DNA from: CAJCIT01 sp963771305 | GTDB taxonomy: Bacteria; Acidobacteriota; Terriglobia; Bryobacterales; Bryobacteraceae | Direction: 5' to 3' | DNA: 64,000 bases | NCBI GenBank assembly: GCA_963771305.1 | Contig: CAVYTS010000037.1 | Span: 1 to 64,000 of the forward strand | Shown: one piece after another, positions 42,220 to 51,728 of the stretch | Layout of the letters: the number at the start of each line of letters is the position of its first letter | Position numbering within the stretch: the first letter of the stretch is position 1 | The notes under the pieces: generated by a model | Told to the model about the DNA's origin: nothing | Databases searched by the model: none | What the model saw: the letters and a program-made list of their open reading frames with translations, nothing else | Position numbers and translations under genes: made by a program

Positions 42220-44859
42220 ATGTCCATGCGTCGCCTCATCCACCTCTGGCGCAATCTCATCCGCAAGGAACACATCGATGAAGAGATGGACGCGGAACTG
42301 CGCGCTTACCTCGAGTTGGCCAAAGAAGAGAAAATCAGGGCCGGACTCGACCCGCAAAGAGCCCAGCGCGAAGCGCTCATGGAATTGGGAGGCGTTGAGC
42401 AAGTGAAAGAAGGCATCCGTGATGTGCGCGCCGGTCGGCTTCTGGAGAACCTGTCGTCGGATGTGCGCCATGCCTGGCGGATGATCTTCAAGATGCCCTT
42501 AACCGCGGTCGTGGTGATCCTGTCACTCGGGGTGGGGATCGGCGTGAACACCACCATCTTCACCTGGATCCAAGCCGTGGTTTTTGAGCCGCTGCCAGGC
42601 GTGCCCGAGGGAAGCACCTTTCAGCACGTGGAGGTACGTTCTGACAGTGGCTCCTACCCGGGTCTGTCGTGGCTCGAATATCGTGATGTGCGAGAGCGAC
42701 TGCATTCGTTCCGCGACTTGCTTGCGTTTCGCATGGTTCCGTTGTACGTCGGCGAAACGGGCCGAACCGAGCGCGTATATGGGCTGCTCGTCTCCGGCAA
42801 TTACTTTCACGCACTGGGCCTCACTCCGGCGCTTGGGCGATTTATCCAGCCGGAGGAGGTCTCTCGCCCCGGCGGCGAGCCAGTTGCGGTCATCTCTTAC
42901 GAGTTTTGGCAGACTCACTTCCAGTCAGCGGCCAACGTGCTCGGCGAGACGATTCGCGTGAACAGCTACCCACTTACGATCGTCGGCGTCACCCCGAAGC
43001 GATTTCAGGGAACGGTGCTCGGACTGGACTTCAGTTTGTGGACGCCGGCAACGCTGGCGCCGGCCTTGTTGGGCGGATCGCAGGAACTGGCTGATCGAAA
43101 CCTGCGAGGCTATGCGGTGATGGGCAGGCTTCAACCACACATCACCCGGGCTGAAGCGCAGGCTGAACTGGATGGAGCCATGCGGCAACTGGCCCAAGCG
43201 TATCCGGAAACGAATGCGAACATGCGGGGCGAGGTGATTCCATTCTGGCTCGCGCCGCGCGGGCCGCAGCGCGTGTTGGCAAGCGGCCTGGCAATCTTGC
43301 AGGGCATCATGTTGCTGCTGCTACTGGCGGTCTGTGCGAATACGGCGAACCTCATGCTGGCGCGCAGCAGTACGCGGGTACGCGAAATTGGCGTCCGCCT
43401 CTCAATTGGGGCCGGACCGTGGCGCGTCGCAAGCTTGCTGCTCACCGAGAATCTGGTGTTGGCGTTCTTCGGTGCATGCCTGGGTGCGGCAATCGCGGTT
43501 TGGGGCACGGGGGCGCTGCGCGCCGTGCCCATGATCGGCGCGTTTCCCATCAAGTTTCAGACCGGGGTGGATGTATTGGGCCTCGCCTTCGCGATGCTGT
43601 TAGGACTCCTGTGCGGCCTGCTCTTCGGGATCCTTCCGGCGGTGCAACTCGCTCGAATCGACCCGCAACGGGCCCTCCGAGCGGGCTCAGGAGCGGCAGC
43701 CGCGCCCAGCCGGCTTCGTAACGCGCTCATGGGGGCCCAAGTCGCACTCGCGCTGATGGTGCTTGTCGTAGCGGCGCTGTTTTTCCGCAGCTTTCGGGAG
43801 ACCCGAGCTATGGATACCGGCTTCCGGCGCGATGGCGTCTTACTGGCGGCTTACGACCTCAGTGGACGCAGCCTCGACCGGTCCTCCGAACGAGCTTTCG
43901 CCAGCCGGCTACTAGAGCGAATTCGCACCCTGCCGTCCGTGGAATCAGCGGCCATTGCCAGGTCCGTTCCGCTCGACATTCACGGCATGCCACTCAGAGC
44001 TTTCACGATTGAGGGACGAGCCCGGACCAACGCGGCCCAGGACCAAGTTATAAGCAACACCGTTACTAAGCGCTATTTCGAAACGATGGGCATCCCATTC
44101 CGCGCCGGAGGAGATTTCGCCGACCTGAACGATGCGGTTACCCCACCTCAAGCGATCGTCAATGAAGAATTCGTCCGGCGCTATTTAGGGAACGCGGAGC
44201 CGATTGGACGGCGCATCGAGGTTTGGGACCGGAGCTATCAGATTGCCGGCGTTGTGCGAACGTCCGTTTATGAGTCGTTCGGAGAACGCCCCGCGCCCAT
44301 CCTCTATCTTTCTTATCGCGACGTTCCAGCGCCGATGGGTGAGATTCATATTCGTACTCGCACTGGCGCCGAGTCGCTGCTTACATCCGACCTGCGACGG
44401 ATTGTGCGCGAGCTCGACCCCACAATCAACGTATATGACATCCGCACCATGAACGAGCATGTTGAGAAGAATGCAATGCTGCGCCGCATTCCGGCACAGA
44501 TGTTTGTTGTGCTGGGTCCTTTGCTGCTGGTGCTCGCGGCCATCGGGATCTACGCGGTGGTTGCGTACTCCGTGGCGCAACAAACCGCCGAAATCGGTGT
44601 GCGACTGGCGCTTGGCGCAACAGCCGGCCAGGTTATGGGTCAAATCGTGGGAGAGACTTTACGCGTCGTTTACGTGGGCGTGACGATAGGCTTGCTGATT
44701 ACTTTCGTCATAGATATTCACCTGGCCCACGGAGTAATCTACCTCCCGGCCTTCGTTGGCGTGCCCGCCCTCCTGATGTTGGTCGCGACACTCGCCTGCT
44801 GGATACCTGCCCGCCGCGCCAGCCGGGTCGATCCGATGGTCGCGCTCAGGCATGAGTAA
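42220..44859 (+). CDS. ADOP-family ABC permease (second copy)
   Basis: The 879-residue paralogue of the preceding permease has the same N-terminal prefix (HIDEEMDAELRAYLELAKEEK), two MacB_PCD/FtsX units (IGVNTTIFTWIQAVVFEPLPG; QGIMLLLLLAVCANTANLMLARSSTRVREIGVRL; LLLVLAAIGIYAVVAYSVAQ) and the ending RASRVDPMVALRHE. Sequence divergence from the first copy is substantial, so the duplication is old. Usually the two are expressed as a pair. Start at ATG 42220 (MSM); ATG 42226 (MRRLIHLW) is an alternative without better ribosome-binding site. After it, a T-run (44926-44931) is a weak terminator candidate. Confidence 0.95.
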   Translation: MSMRRLIHLWRNLIRKEHIDEEMDAELRAYLELAKEEKIRAGLDPQRAQREALMELGGVEQVKEGIRDVRAGRLLENLSSDVRHAWRMIFKMPLTAVVVILSLGVGIGVNTTIFTWIQAVVFEPLPGVPEGSTFQHVEVRSDSGSYPGLSWLEYRDVRERLHSFRDLLAFRMVPLYVGETGRTERVYGLLVSGNYFHALGLTPALGRFIQPEEVSRPGGEPVAVISYEFWQTHFQSAANVLGETIRVNSYPLTIVGVTPKRFQGTVLGLDFSLWTPATLAPALLGGSQELADRNLRGYAVMGRLQPHITRAEAQAELDGAMRQLAQAYPETNANMRGEVIPFWLAPRGPQRVLASGLAILQGIMLLLLLAVCANTANLMLARSSTRVREIGVRLSIGAGPWRVASLLLTENLVLAFFGACLGAAIAVWGTGALRAVPMIGAFPIKFQTGVDVLGLAFAMLLGLLCGLLFGILPAVQLARIDPQRALRAGSGAAAAPSRLRNALMGAQVALALMVLVVAALFFRSFRETRAMDTGFRRDGVLLAAYDLSGRSLDRSSERAFASRLLERIRTLPSVESAAIARSVPLDIHGMPLRAFTIEGRARTNAAQDQVISNTVTKRYFETMGIPFRAGGDFADLNDAVTPPQAIVNEEFVRRYLGNAEPIGRRIEVWDRSYQIAGVVRTSVYESFGERPAPILYLSYRDVPAPMGEIHIRTRTGAESLLTSDLRRIVRELDPTINVYDIRTMNEHVEKNAMLRRIPAQMFVVLGPLLLVLAAIGIYAVVAYSVAQQTAEIGVRLALGATAGQVMGQIVGETLRVVYVGVTIGLLITFVIDIHLAHGVIYLPAFVGVPALLMLVATLACWIPARRASRVDPMVALRHE

Positions 44860-44959
44860 GATGCCCAGCAAGACCGCTTGCCGACGCGGGTGGGAAGCTA
44901 CGGTCATGGCTCCGGAGGGCCTGTGTTTTTTCCCAAGCAGTTGACGCTTTCGAAAACCT

Positions 44960-46007
44960 CTATTGGTGGCGTTCGGAGTCTTCGCTCTGAACGATCGCGA
45001 CACCGTTGGCTGCGCCATTGATGGTTGCGGCGGTCTGGAGCAAGGTCAGGTTGCTGTCCGCGTCGACACCAAAAATTGACAAGTGCGAGACGGAACCACT
45101 ACCGTCAATTACAGCGATGAAGTTTTTTCCCGAATCGATGTCGGTGGGATCGCCGTTAAGTGATGCCGCAACCGCCGCGTGTTGCACAATTTTCTGCCCG
45201 TAGACGGCATAGCGCGACACGCTTTGGCATGGCGAATTGCTCGAGAATAGAAAAGGCCCTGCCAGAGTCAGCCAGCAAGGAGCGCTCTGGGTGCCCGAAC
45301 CGGTAACCGTCAGGACGCTATCGTCACGAACGAGGCTGATTTCGTTGGCGTGAGCGATGGTGACGTAGGCATCGTTGTCGCGCGTAACCAGCCCGAACGG
45401 CGCGTTGACGTTGGCCGGAATATTCTTAACCAGAGTAGGCGGCCCACTCACCGCCCCATCAGTAAGTAGGTTAACGGTCTCAATCGTGTTGCTTTTTTCA
45501 GTGATGATGAGCTGATTGCCGACGACACGGATCTGCGCCGCGCTACCATCCGCTTTGAGTAGCGGAGCAAATCCATCGGCGTTGGAATTCACATGAGTCT
45601 GATCCATGGCGTGGGATTCGACGCCGGTTGTTCCGAGGATGTACAAATGGCGGCTGCCGAAAGCGATGCTGACGGGACTCGAACTGGTTGACACTAGCTG
45701 CTTGAGTTCGAAACCCTTGTGTCTGCGTTCAAAGATAGACACAGAGTTGGAGCCGAAATTCACGACCGCAACTACGCTTCCGTGAGCTTCGATACCCCCG
45801 GCATTTCCGGAGACGTCGCCTTGGCCTTGCGTAGAAGCGGTTTGAATCATATTGCCGCTGGCGTCGTAAACCAGGAGCTGATTCTGAGTTGAGTTTGAGG
45901 ATGTAACCACCCAGGTTTTCTCGTCGGTATCGGCCTCAATGGCAGCGGCTGATCCGACCAGTAGAGACGAAACCCTTAAGAAAGTAAGTAAGAGTCTTCA
46001 TGGGCAT
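44960..46007 (-). CDS. Secreted beta-propeller protein with frameshifted start
   Basis: The body (44960-45910 as the canonical frame) shows repeated YVTN/lactonase-like strands (VAVVNFGSNSVSIFERR, AFGSRHLYILGTTGVESHAM, FGLVTRDNDAYVTIAHANEISL), with about 316 residues and propeller-like. Upstream in the same frame, RLLLTFLRVSSLLVGSAAAI is a clear signal peptide that lacks a start codon. The ATGs at 46007 and 46001 (AAGGGG just upstream) are one base out of frame. Removing one base of the AA at 45997-45998 (minus strand) would give MPM-RLLLTFL... as one protein. So the true gene probably spans 44960-46007 and is broken by a single inserted base (error or mutation). Function unknown; the spacer 46008-46254 to tpiA is non-coding. 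Confidence 0.72.
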
Positions 46008-46254
46008 GTTCCCCTTAGTCTGTGATCGGTGCACGCTCCAATAGAAGGTTCTGCAGTAAGTCGGAAGGGAATGGAGCGTTCATCGTGGGAGGTTTCTTCG
46101 CGGGGAACGCCGAGAAAGTTACGGCTTGGGTTTAAGGTTTTGCAGAAGGGGCGTGTGTGTTTAAACAGGAAGAACGGCTTGACTTGTGCGGCTGATCAGA
46201 CTAACGAAAGGCGGGGCAAACAACCCGGCCGCAGATTGACAGCTTCCGACAGGA

Positions 46255-47007
46255 TTAGGCGGCTTTGACGAGCTTACTGAATGACTGCGGATCGAGGCTC
46301 GCACCGCCGACCAGGGCGCCGTCGAGTTCCTTCTCCTTCATCAAACTTTCAATGTTGTCCGGCTTGACGCTACCGCCGTATAGAATGCGCAGCACTTGCG
46401 CCGCGTCTGCTCCAAAGCGCTTTTCGGCCTCAGCCCGAATAAGGGCATGGGCTTGAGCAGCGATCTCCGGCGTCGCGGTCTGGCCGGTTCCGATGGCCCA
46501 CACCGGTTCGTAGGCAATCACAACCTTCGAGAATTGCTCCTCCGTCAGCCCGGCTACACCCGCCGCAAACTGCTCGATCAGTACTCGCTCCGTCTTGCCG
46601 CCCTTGCGGTCTTCCAGCTTCTCGCCGACGCAGATGATGGGAGCAAGGCCCGCTTCGAGCGCGGCCTGCGTCTTGCGAAGGACATCGGCGTCGGACTCAT
46701 GGAAGTACTGACGACGTTCGGAGTGCCCGACTAGTACCCAACGGCAACCCATGCTCAGCAGCATGTCGCCACAAATCTCGCCGGTCACTGCGCCCTCTTT
46801 TCCCCAATACAGATTCTGGGCACCGATCTGCGTCACCGTTCCTTCCGCGGCGCGGACCGCCGCTGCGACTGTCAAGAATGTCGGGCAGATAACGACATCA
46901 CAGGTACTGATACCTAGAACCAAGGGGTTGAAGTGCTTAAAAAACTCGACCGTCTGCTGCTCGGTCTTGTACATCTTCCAGTTGCCTGCGATGATTCGTC
47001 TTCTCAT
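46255..47007 (-). CDS. tpiA: Triosephosphate isomerase
   Basis: Glycolytic enzyme interconverting dihydroxyacetone phosphate and glyceraldehyde-3-phosphate. The 250 residues have catalytic K11 (GNWKM), H95 (LVGHSERR) and E167 (IAYEPVWAIGTG), with the phosphate loop LYGGSVKPDN. ATG 47007 is chosen because it overlaps the deoB stop (ATGA) and gives the standard MRRRIIAGNWKM start; AAGG is 9 bp upstream. It is the last gene in a co-directional run with deoB, tlpA and ruvC. Cytoplasmic. Confidence 0.97.
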   Translation of the reverse strand: MRRRIIAGNWKMYKTEQQTVEFFKHFNPLVLGISTCDVVICPTFLTVAAAVRAAEGTVTQIGAQNLYWGKEGAVTGEICGDMLLSMGCRWVLVGHSERRQYFHESDADVLRKTQAALEAGLAPIICVGEKLEDRKGGKTERVLIEQFAAGVAGLTEEQFSKVVIAYEPVWAIGTGQTATPEIAAQAHALIRAEAEKRFGADAAQVLRILYGGSVKPDNIESLMKEKELDGALVGGASLDPQSFSKLVKAA

Positions 47008-48194
47008 GAGGGCTTGCCTTGCGATCCTTTCCAAATGGCATTCAAAAAGCTGGTCCCGTGCGGGATGTGGGTGTCGAAGTTTTCGGCCACGGTTTGGCCG
47101 ATGTCGGAGAGAGTCGCGCGCGTACCGAGGTTCACACCCGGCTTAACCTGCGGCCCGAATACAAGCAATGGCGTGTACTCACGCGAATGATCGGTGGACG
47201 GCGTGGTGGGGTCGCATCCATGGTCGGCCGTGAGAATCACTAAATCCCGTTCCCTCAGATTCAGCGATGGCAGCCACACATCGACCGATTCGAGAGCTGA
47301 GGCATAACCTTCGACGTCGTTGCGATGGCCGTACAACTGGTCAAAGTCGACCAGGTTGGCAAATACGAGACCCGTTGTCTGCTCACGCAGTGCCGCGCTA
47401 ATCTTATGCATGCCGTCGCCGTTGTTCTTAGTCTTTACGTAACGGTCGATGCCTCGATGCAGAAAAATGTCAGCGATCTTGCCGATGCTATAGATGGGGA
47501 CGTGTTTCTCGTGGAGCTGGTCCAACAACATGCCGAGCGGCGGAGGCACAGCGAAGTCCATGCGGTTTGGCGTTCGGACAAAAGCCCCGGGATTACCCTC
47601 GAACGGACGCGCAATTACCCGGCCCACTTCGTGCGGTCCACGCAGCAGGTCCCGGGCAATCTGACAAATATGATAAAGCTCTTCGAGCCGGATCACGTCC
47701 TCATGCGCGGCTATCTGAAACACGCTGTCGGCCGAAGTGTAAACGATCGGGTAACCGGTGCGAACATGCTCTTCGCCAAGTTCTTTGATGATCTCGGTTC
47801 CTGAGGCGGCCTTGTTGCCTAGTGTCTTTCGTCCAATGCGCGCTTCAAACTCGCGCATGATCTCGGGTGGAAAGCCGTTCGGGTAGAGTGGAAACGGCTT
47901 CGCAAGATGGATGCCGACCATCTCCCAATGGCCGGTGGTCGTATCCTTTCCCGGTGAAGCCAAGGCACACTTGCCGAATGCGCCTGCTGGCTGCTCGACT
48001 GCGCCGAGACCCGTGAGCGGTTTAATGTTGGCCAATCCCAGGCGGCGAAGATTGGGCAGCGTAAGTTGCCGTTGTTTTGCGATGTTGCCGAGAGTATCGC
48101 TGCCGACATCCGCATAAGCGTCGGCGTCGGGCATTTCACCGATTCCCACACTGTCCAGCACAATCCAAACCACGCGGTCAAATGGGGAACTCAT
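47004..48194 (-). CDS. deoB: Phosphopentomutase
   Basis: The 396-residue DeoB interconverts ribose-1/5-phosphate and deoxyribose-phosphates in nucleoside salvage. It is a Mn-dependent alkaline-phosphatase-superfamily enzyme. It starts FDRVVWIVLDSVGIGE with metal ligand D14; VILTADHGCDPTTPSTDHSREYTPLLVFG carries the later metal and phosphate ligands, including the conserved Thr. Full length. It is coupled to tpiA downstream by a 4-bp overlap; tlpA lies 19 bp upstream. No deoC/deoD/deoA genes in the window. Confidence 0.96.
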   Translation of the reverse strand: MSSPFDRVVWIVLDSVGIGEMPDADAYADVGSDTLGNIAKQRQLTLPNLRRLGLANIKPLTGLGAVEQPAGAFGKCALASPGKDTTTGHWEMVGIHLAKPFPLYPNGFPPEIMREFEARIGRKTLGNKAASGTEIIKELGEEHVRTGYPIVYTSADSVFQIAAHEDVIRLEELYHICQIARDLLRGPHEVGRVIARPFEGNPGAFVRTPNRMDFAVPPPLGMLLDQLHEKHVPIYSIGKIADIFLHRGIDRYVKTKNNGDGMHKISAALREQTTGLVFANLVDFDQLYGHRNDVEGYASALESVDVWLPSLNLRERDLVILTADHGCDPTTPSTDHSREYTPLLVFGPQVKPGVNLGTRATLSDIGQTVAENFDTHIPHGTSFLNAIWKGSQGKPS

Positions 48195-48213
48195 CGTGAC
48201 TCAGTCCGGATCA

Positions 48214-49629
48214 TTAGTTTGCCTGCGTAGACATAGGCGGCGCACTGGCTCCATTTGCAGCGAGAGCGTCGTTAATACGCTCAGTCACAAGATCGACGAA
48301 GTTCTTGGGAGAGAAGCCGATCAGCTTACTGTAGACATCGCCATTGCGGCCAAGTAACACCGTCGTCGGGAGGCTCTGGATATTGAGCGCGGCTACCAGA
48401 CCGTCCTCAAAGTAGATACCGGAATCCCACTTCATGTCTTGCAGGAAGCGCGGAACCAGCGCGCGATCCTGGTCGGCATTGACCTCCAGAAACACCACGC
48501 GGTCGTCGGTCTTGAAATGAGTTCTCAGTTCCTCAAACAGCGGATGTTGAATCCGGCACGGCTCGCACCAGGTGGCCCAGAAATCCATGACGATCACTTT
48601 GCCTTTCAGCGACAATAGCGGGAGTTTTGCCCCTTCCGGACCGGACAGTTGAAAGTTGATCGGCTGGGTGGTGGGCGTGTTGCCATAGCGCTGGCGCTTT
48701 TGTTCAGCCAGCACGGTCATCTGATCGTAGCTAGTGAGGACGATGTCCCCGAGGCCGGCTTGGGAGTGATGCGTCTTCGAGTAGAGTTCGGTAAGCTTCA
48801 GCCTGTCGCGCGCATGTTCCTCGCTGGAATCGGTCATCGCGAACGCGTTGGCATAGCAGACAACCGCGTCGTCGTACTTCCCTTCCTTCTCGAGCCACCG
48901 GCCGGTTGTCCGCGCGGAATCGGCGGAAGGGAACTCGTCGAAACCCTTCTTCGCGGTCGCAACGGCTTCGGTTGCCTGGCCTAGCGTCCCCAACGCATTA
49001 GCTTGAATCACCAGGGAATCGCCCAGCGTCTTCGCCAGTTCGAATCGGCGTTGGCCTTTCTCCCGCGAGTTCGTCTCCCGCTCCAGCACTTTACTGTTTT
49101 CCCGAAGATCCTGTTCCAGCCGCTTGCCAAATTCGAGAGCCTTGGCTGCGGCTTTCGGATCCTCGAATGAATTCAGAGCGCGGGCGGTGACCCCCAAAAC
49201 GCTGATATCATTCGGATCTTGTGCCAGCAACCGCTCTCCATAAATTGCGGTGCGCCGACTGTCCTTCAGGTCGCGCGACGCCTGGAACAAACCGCGCGTG
49301 ATTTCATTCTTGCGTTTCGCGTCGGGATACTTGAGAAGGAACTTCTCCATGTCGCGCACAAAATCGATGGGACTGCGGTTCGACTCCTGAACCAACAGCG
49401 CGAGTTCCTGATCTTCGGACTGCGGGGCCTGGTCAGGAGACGCCGGCTTGGCGTTCGCCGACTGGGATGCAACGCGGGAGTCGGGTGGCGGAGATTGTTG
49501 CGCTCTCGCTGGCGAAAACAGCAATACGCCACAAGCCAAGTAGAGGATACACCGAGAATCCGATTCATCATTGATTCTTGGCCTCTGGACTCTTAGCGTC
49601 TGTGCTGTTTGGACCAGCCCCTTTGGCAT
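48214..49629 (-). CDS. TlpA-like thioredoxin-fold protein with TPR region; start frame uncertain
   Basis: The C-terminal thioredoxin/AhpC-TSA-like domain has VIVMDFWATWCEPCRIQHP (CxxC coded near 48557-48571) and LGRNGDVYSKLIGF. The middle of the protein is TPR-like helices. It should be a periplasmic thiol-disulfide oxidoreductase like TlpA/ResA. The hydrophobic leader CILYLACGVLLFSPARAQQ is in frame, but the natural ATG at 49571, which overlaps the stop of the upstream gene (ATGA), is out of frame with it by one base. The start given (ATG 49629) has a 34-residue polar N-tail before the leader and overlaps the upstream gene by 62 bp. Either a base is missing around 49555-49565, or an odd start is used. 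Confidence 0.75.
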   Translation of the reverse strand: MPKGLVQTAQTLRVQRPRINDESDSRCILYLACGVLLFSPARAQQSPPPDSRVASQSANAKPASPDQAPQSEDQELALLVQESNRSPIDFVRDMEKFLLKYPDAKRKNEITRGLFQASRDLKDSRRTAIYGERLLAQDPNDISVLGVTARALNSFEDPKAAAKALEFGKRLEQDLRENSKVLERETNSREKGQRRFELAKTLGDSLVIQANALGTLGQATEAVATAKKGFDEFPSADSARTTGRWLEKEGKYDDAVVCYANAFAMTDSSEEHARDRLKLTELYSKTHHSQAGLGDIVLTSYDQMTVLAEQKRQRYGNTPTTQPINFQLSGPEGAKLPLLSLKGKVIVMDFWATWCEPCRIQHPLFEELRTHFKTDDRVVFLEVNADQDRALVPRFLQDMKWDSGIYFEDGLVAALNIQSLPTTVLLGRNGDVYSKLIGFSPKNFVDLVTERINDALAANGASAPPMSTQAN

Positions 49630-50290
49630 CGGGTTTTGTTTCAGGCGGATTCGCGGCCTCGAACTCATCCTTCAAGCGAGCCGCGCGATCGCGAGCTAGG
49701 TGCATGATTGATTCCTGCTTGGTAATGCGTGTTAGAAGTGGCAGGAACTGCTGCGGCGTCACCAGTTCTTTCTCTATCCAGAGAGACTCGACCAACGCCA
49801 ATGCTTGATTCACGCCGAGGTGATCGAAGTGGACCGTGCGGTCGAGATAACCCCAGGCTTGTTCAGTCGAACTGATCTTCTCAAAAAGCGCCAGCAACTG
49901 TTGCGCGGGAATCTCAACACTGTAATTGAAGACTGCCTCCCACGCCGTCCCGGTCTGGGGTTCGTAGCGAAACGTCTTCTTGCCGGTGTTGGCGACTTTT
50001 AGACCCGATTCCAATTGAGACTTGAAGAAACCCAGTTGGCCGGCCAGAGAGAACAACTTGGCCGTATCAGCAGGCCCCAGTGTCGATGTCAACGGACGGT
50101 CATCATCCGGCGCCTCTTTGTATTCGAAGTTGCCGGCCTTGTCGACTGCGATCGAGACAAAAGCGGGGACGCTGCCCGGGAAGCTCTTAGTAAAAGTGAC
50201 TCGCGGGGTACCAACGGCGGCCCATGCGCACGACGCCCCGATCGTGGCGGAAAGCACGAAGCGGAAGGCACGGTCGGTGATTCTGGTCAT
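49568..50290 (-). CDS. Secreted protein of unknown function
   Basis: The 240-residue protein has a signal peptide (RAFRFVLSATIGASCAWA), a mixed alpha/beta body (GKKTFRYEPQTGTAWEAVFNYSVEIPAQQLLALFEKISSTEQAWGYLDRTVHFDHLG) and a charged helix ending in a Pro/Ala/Lys tail with repeated KPDAKGAG / DAKSPEAKNQ. No known catalytic motif. The ATG overlaps the ruvC stop (ATGA, 50287-50290) and its own stop overlaps an ATG for the tlpA gene. Translation coupling suggests it belongs to the ruvC-tlpA-deoB-tpiA transcript. Possible role in periplasmic folding with the thioredoxin downstream (guess). Confidence 0.8.
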   Translation of the reverse strand: MTRITDRAFRFVLSATIGASCAWAAVGTPRVTFTKSFPGSVPAFVSIAVDKAGNFEYKEAPDDDRPLTSTLGPADTAKLFSLAGQLGFFKSQLESGLKVANTGKKTFRYEPQTGTAWEAVFNYSVEIPAQQLLALFEKISSTEQAWGYLDRTVHFDHLGVNQALALVESLWIEKELVTPQQFLPLLTRITKQESIMHLARDRAARLKDEFEAANPPETKPDAKGAGPNSTDAKSPEAKNQ

Positions 50291-50784
50291 GAGCGAGCCT
50301 CAACGGCCGCGGTAAAGGGTGCCCTGGTGGCGTGGCAAATCGCGACAGCCAGTGCATCCGAAACATCGTGTGAAGCCATTTCGGTGTCGATCTGTAGAAT
50401 GGAGCGAACCATCATTTGCACTTGCTGCTTCTCAGCCCTGCCATAGCCAACCACACTCATTTTGACCTCGAGTGGCGAGTACTCGCCCAGCGGCAGCCCC
50501 GCCTCAGCGGCAACCAACAGAACCACCCCGCGAACATGTGCCAGTTTCAAGGACGACTTCGCGTTGACGGCGTGAAACACTTCTTCAACGGCCACGATCT
50601 CCGGCTGGTAGTCTCCGCAAATCTGGCGCAGTTCGGCGGCTATCGTCGCAAGCCGACTGCCCAGATCAACCGACGTCCGCGTGCGGATCACGCCCGCTGC
50701 GATGAATTGATGGCGGCGGCCATCGCTCGAGATCACACCATAGCCGGTACATTCCGTCCCGCAATCCACGCCAAGAATTCGCAT
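50287..50784 (-). CDS. ruvC: Holliday junction resolvase RuvC
   Basis: The 165-residue homodimeric endonuclease resolves Holliday junctions with RuvAB. The four acidic catalytic residues fit the family: D7 (RILGVDCG), E67 (IVAVEEVF), D140 and D143 (SHDVSDALAVAICH). Normal length. ruvA and ruvB are not in the window; yebC lies immediately upstream (35-bp gap), the common yebC-ruvC order. Downstream gene overlaps by 4 bp. Confidence 0.96.
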   Translation of the reverse strand: MRILGVDCGTECTGYGVISSDGRRHQFIAAGVIRTRTSVDLGSRLATIAAELRQICGDYQPEIVAVEEVFHAVNAKSSLKLAHVRGVVLLVAAEAGLPLGEYSPLEVKMSVVGYGRAEKQQVQMMVRSILQIDTEMASHDVSDALAVAICHATRAPFTAAVEARS

Positions 50785-50819
50785 TACGGTAGCCGCCGCG
50801 CCGAGCCGGCTAGCCCAAC

Positions 50820-51566
50820 CTAGGTAAGCGCCTCGACTTCGGCGTCGTCGAATTCATAGTTGCCGTAAACGTTTTGAACGTCGTCCTGGTTGTCGAGAAC
50901 ATCGTAAAGCTTCATCATGGCTTGTGCATTCTTGCCTTCCAGCTTCACCGTGTTCTTAGGAACCATAGCTATCTCGGCTGATTCAGTCGGGATGTTAGCG
51001 TCTGCCAGCGCTTTTAATACGGCGTCGTGAGCTTCCGGCGGAGAGAGTACTTCCCAGGTACCGCCTTGGTCCCGAATATCGTCGGCGCCGACTTCAAGCA
51101 AGATACCCATCAACTGATCTTCGGTGGCCTTATCGCCTTCGATGAAGATCTGGCTTTTGCGCTCGAACATCCACGCCACGCTGCCGTGTTCGCCGAGGTT
51201 GCCACCGTTCTTGGAGAAGGCATGACGGATCTCGCTAACCGTTCGGTTCCGGTTATCAGTCGCGACGGATACCAGGACGGCAGCGCCGCCGGGGCCGTAC
51301 CCTTCAAATAGAATTTCGTCGATCTGGCCGCCTTCCAACTCGCCGGTGCCGCGCATGATGGCGCGTTTGATGTTGTCGGCGGGCATGCTGGCGGCCTTGG
51401 CTGCCAGGACTGCGGTCCGCAAGCGGGGGTTACCGTCGGGATCACCACCCCCCCCGCGGGCAGCGATCATGATTTCCTTGATGAGACGGGTGAAGATCTT
51501 ACCGCGCTTGGAATCGAGGGCGGCCTTCTTGTGCTTAATCGTGGCCCATTTACTGTGTCCGGACAT
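50820..51566 (-). CDS. yebC: YebC/PmpR-type (TACO1) protein
   Basis: The 248-residue protein starts SGHSKWATIKHKKAALDSKRGKIFTRL, followed by GNPRLRTAVLAAKAASMPADNIKRAI and the long middle and C-terminal alpha/beta domains (MMKLYDVLDNQDDVQNVYGNYE). It is a conserved DNA-binding transcriptional regulator in some species, also linked to translation of proline-rich sequences (TACO1). GAGG 7 bp before the ATG. It is first of the minus-strand cluster with ruvC. The leader 51567-51728 shows no gene. Confidence 0.95.
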   Translation of the reverse strand: MSGHSKWATIKHKKAALDSKRGKIFTRLIKEIMIAARGGGGDPDGNPRLRTAVLAAKAASMPADNIKRAIMRGTGELEGGQIDEILFEGYGPGGAAVLVSVATDNRNRTVSEIRHAFSKNGGNLGEHGSVAWMFERKSQIFIEGDKATEDQLMGILLEVGADDIRDQGGTWEVLSPPEAHDAVLKALADANIPTESAEIAMVPKNTVKLEGKNAQAMMKLYDVLDNQDDVQNVYGNYEFDDAEVEALT

Positions 51567-51728
51567 GAGAAAACCTCGGTTAACTTGCTCTTAACTTTCG
51601 AGGATATCAAAGATGGGGAACGGAGCAATGCAACGGCGAAGGAGCGTTTCGAACCCCTTATCGTTCGCCGCGATAGCTCGAAGGTCGGTGGCGAGGCTGA
51701 TGACCTGTCCTCCGGCGCAAGTTGAATC

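Noticed and set aside
44926..44931. T-run as terminator after the second ADOP gene
   Set aside because: Only a weak, short stem (TCCGGA region) precedes it; not enough to call.
46029..46268. 79-codon open frame between the propeller and tpiA
   Set aside because: No ribosome-binding site, no recognisable domain, and overlaps the tpiA 3' end on the other strand.
51600..51700. TTCGAACCCC-like tRNA fragment upstream of yebC
   Set aside because: No pairing stems of a T-arm or acceptor; spacing wrong.
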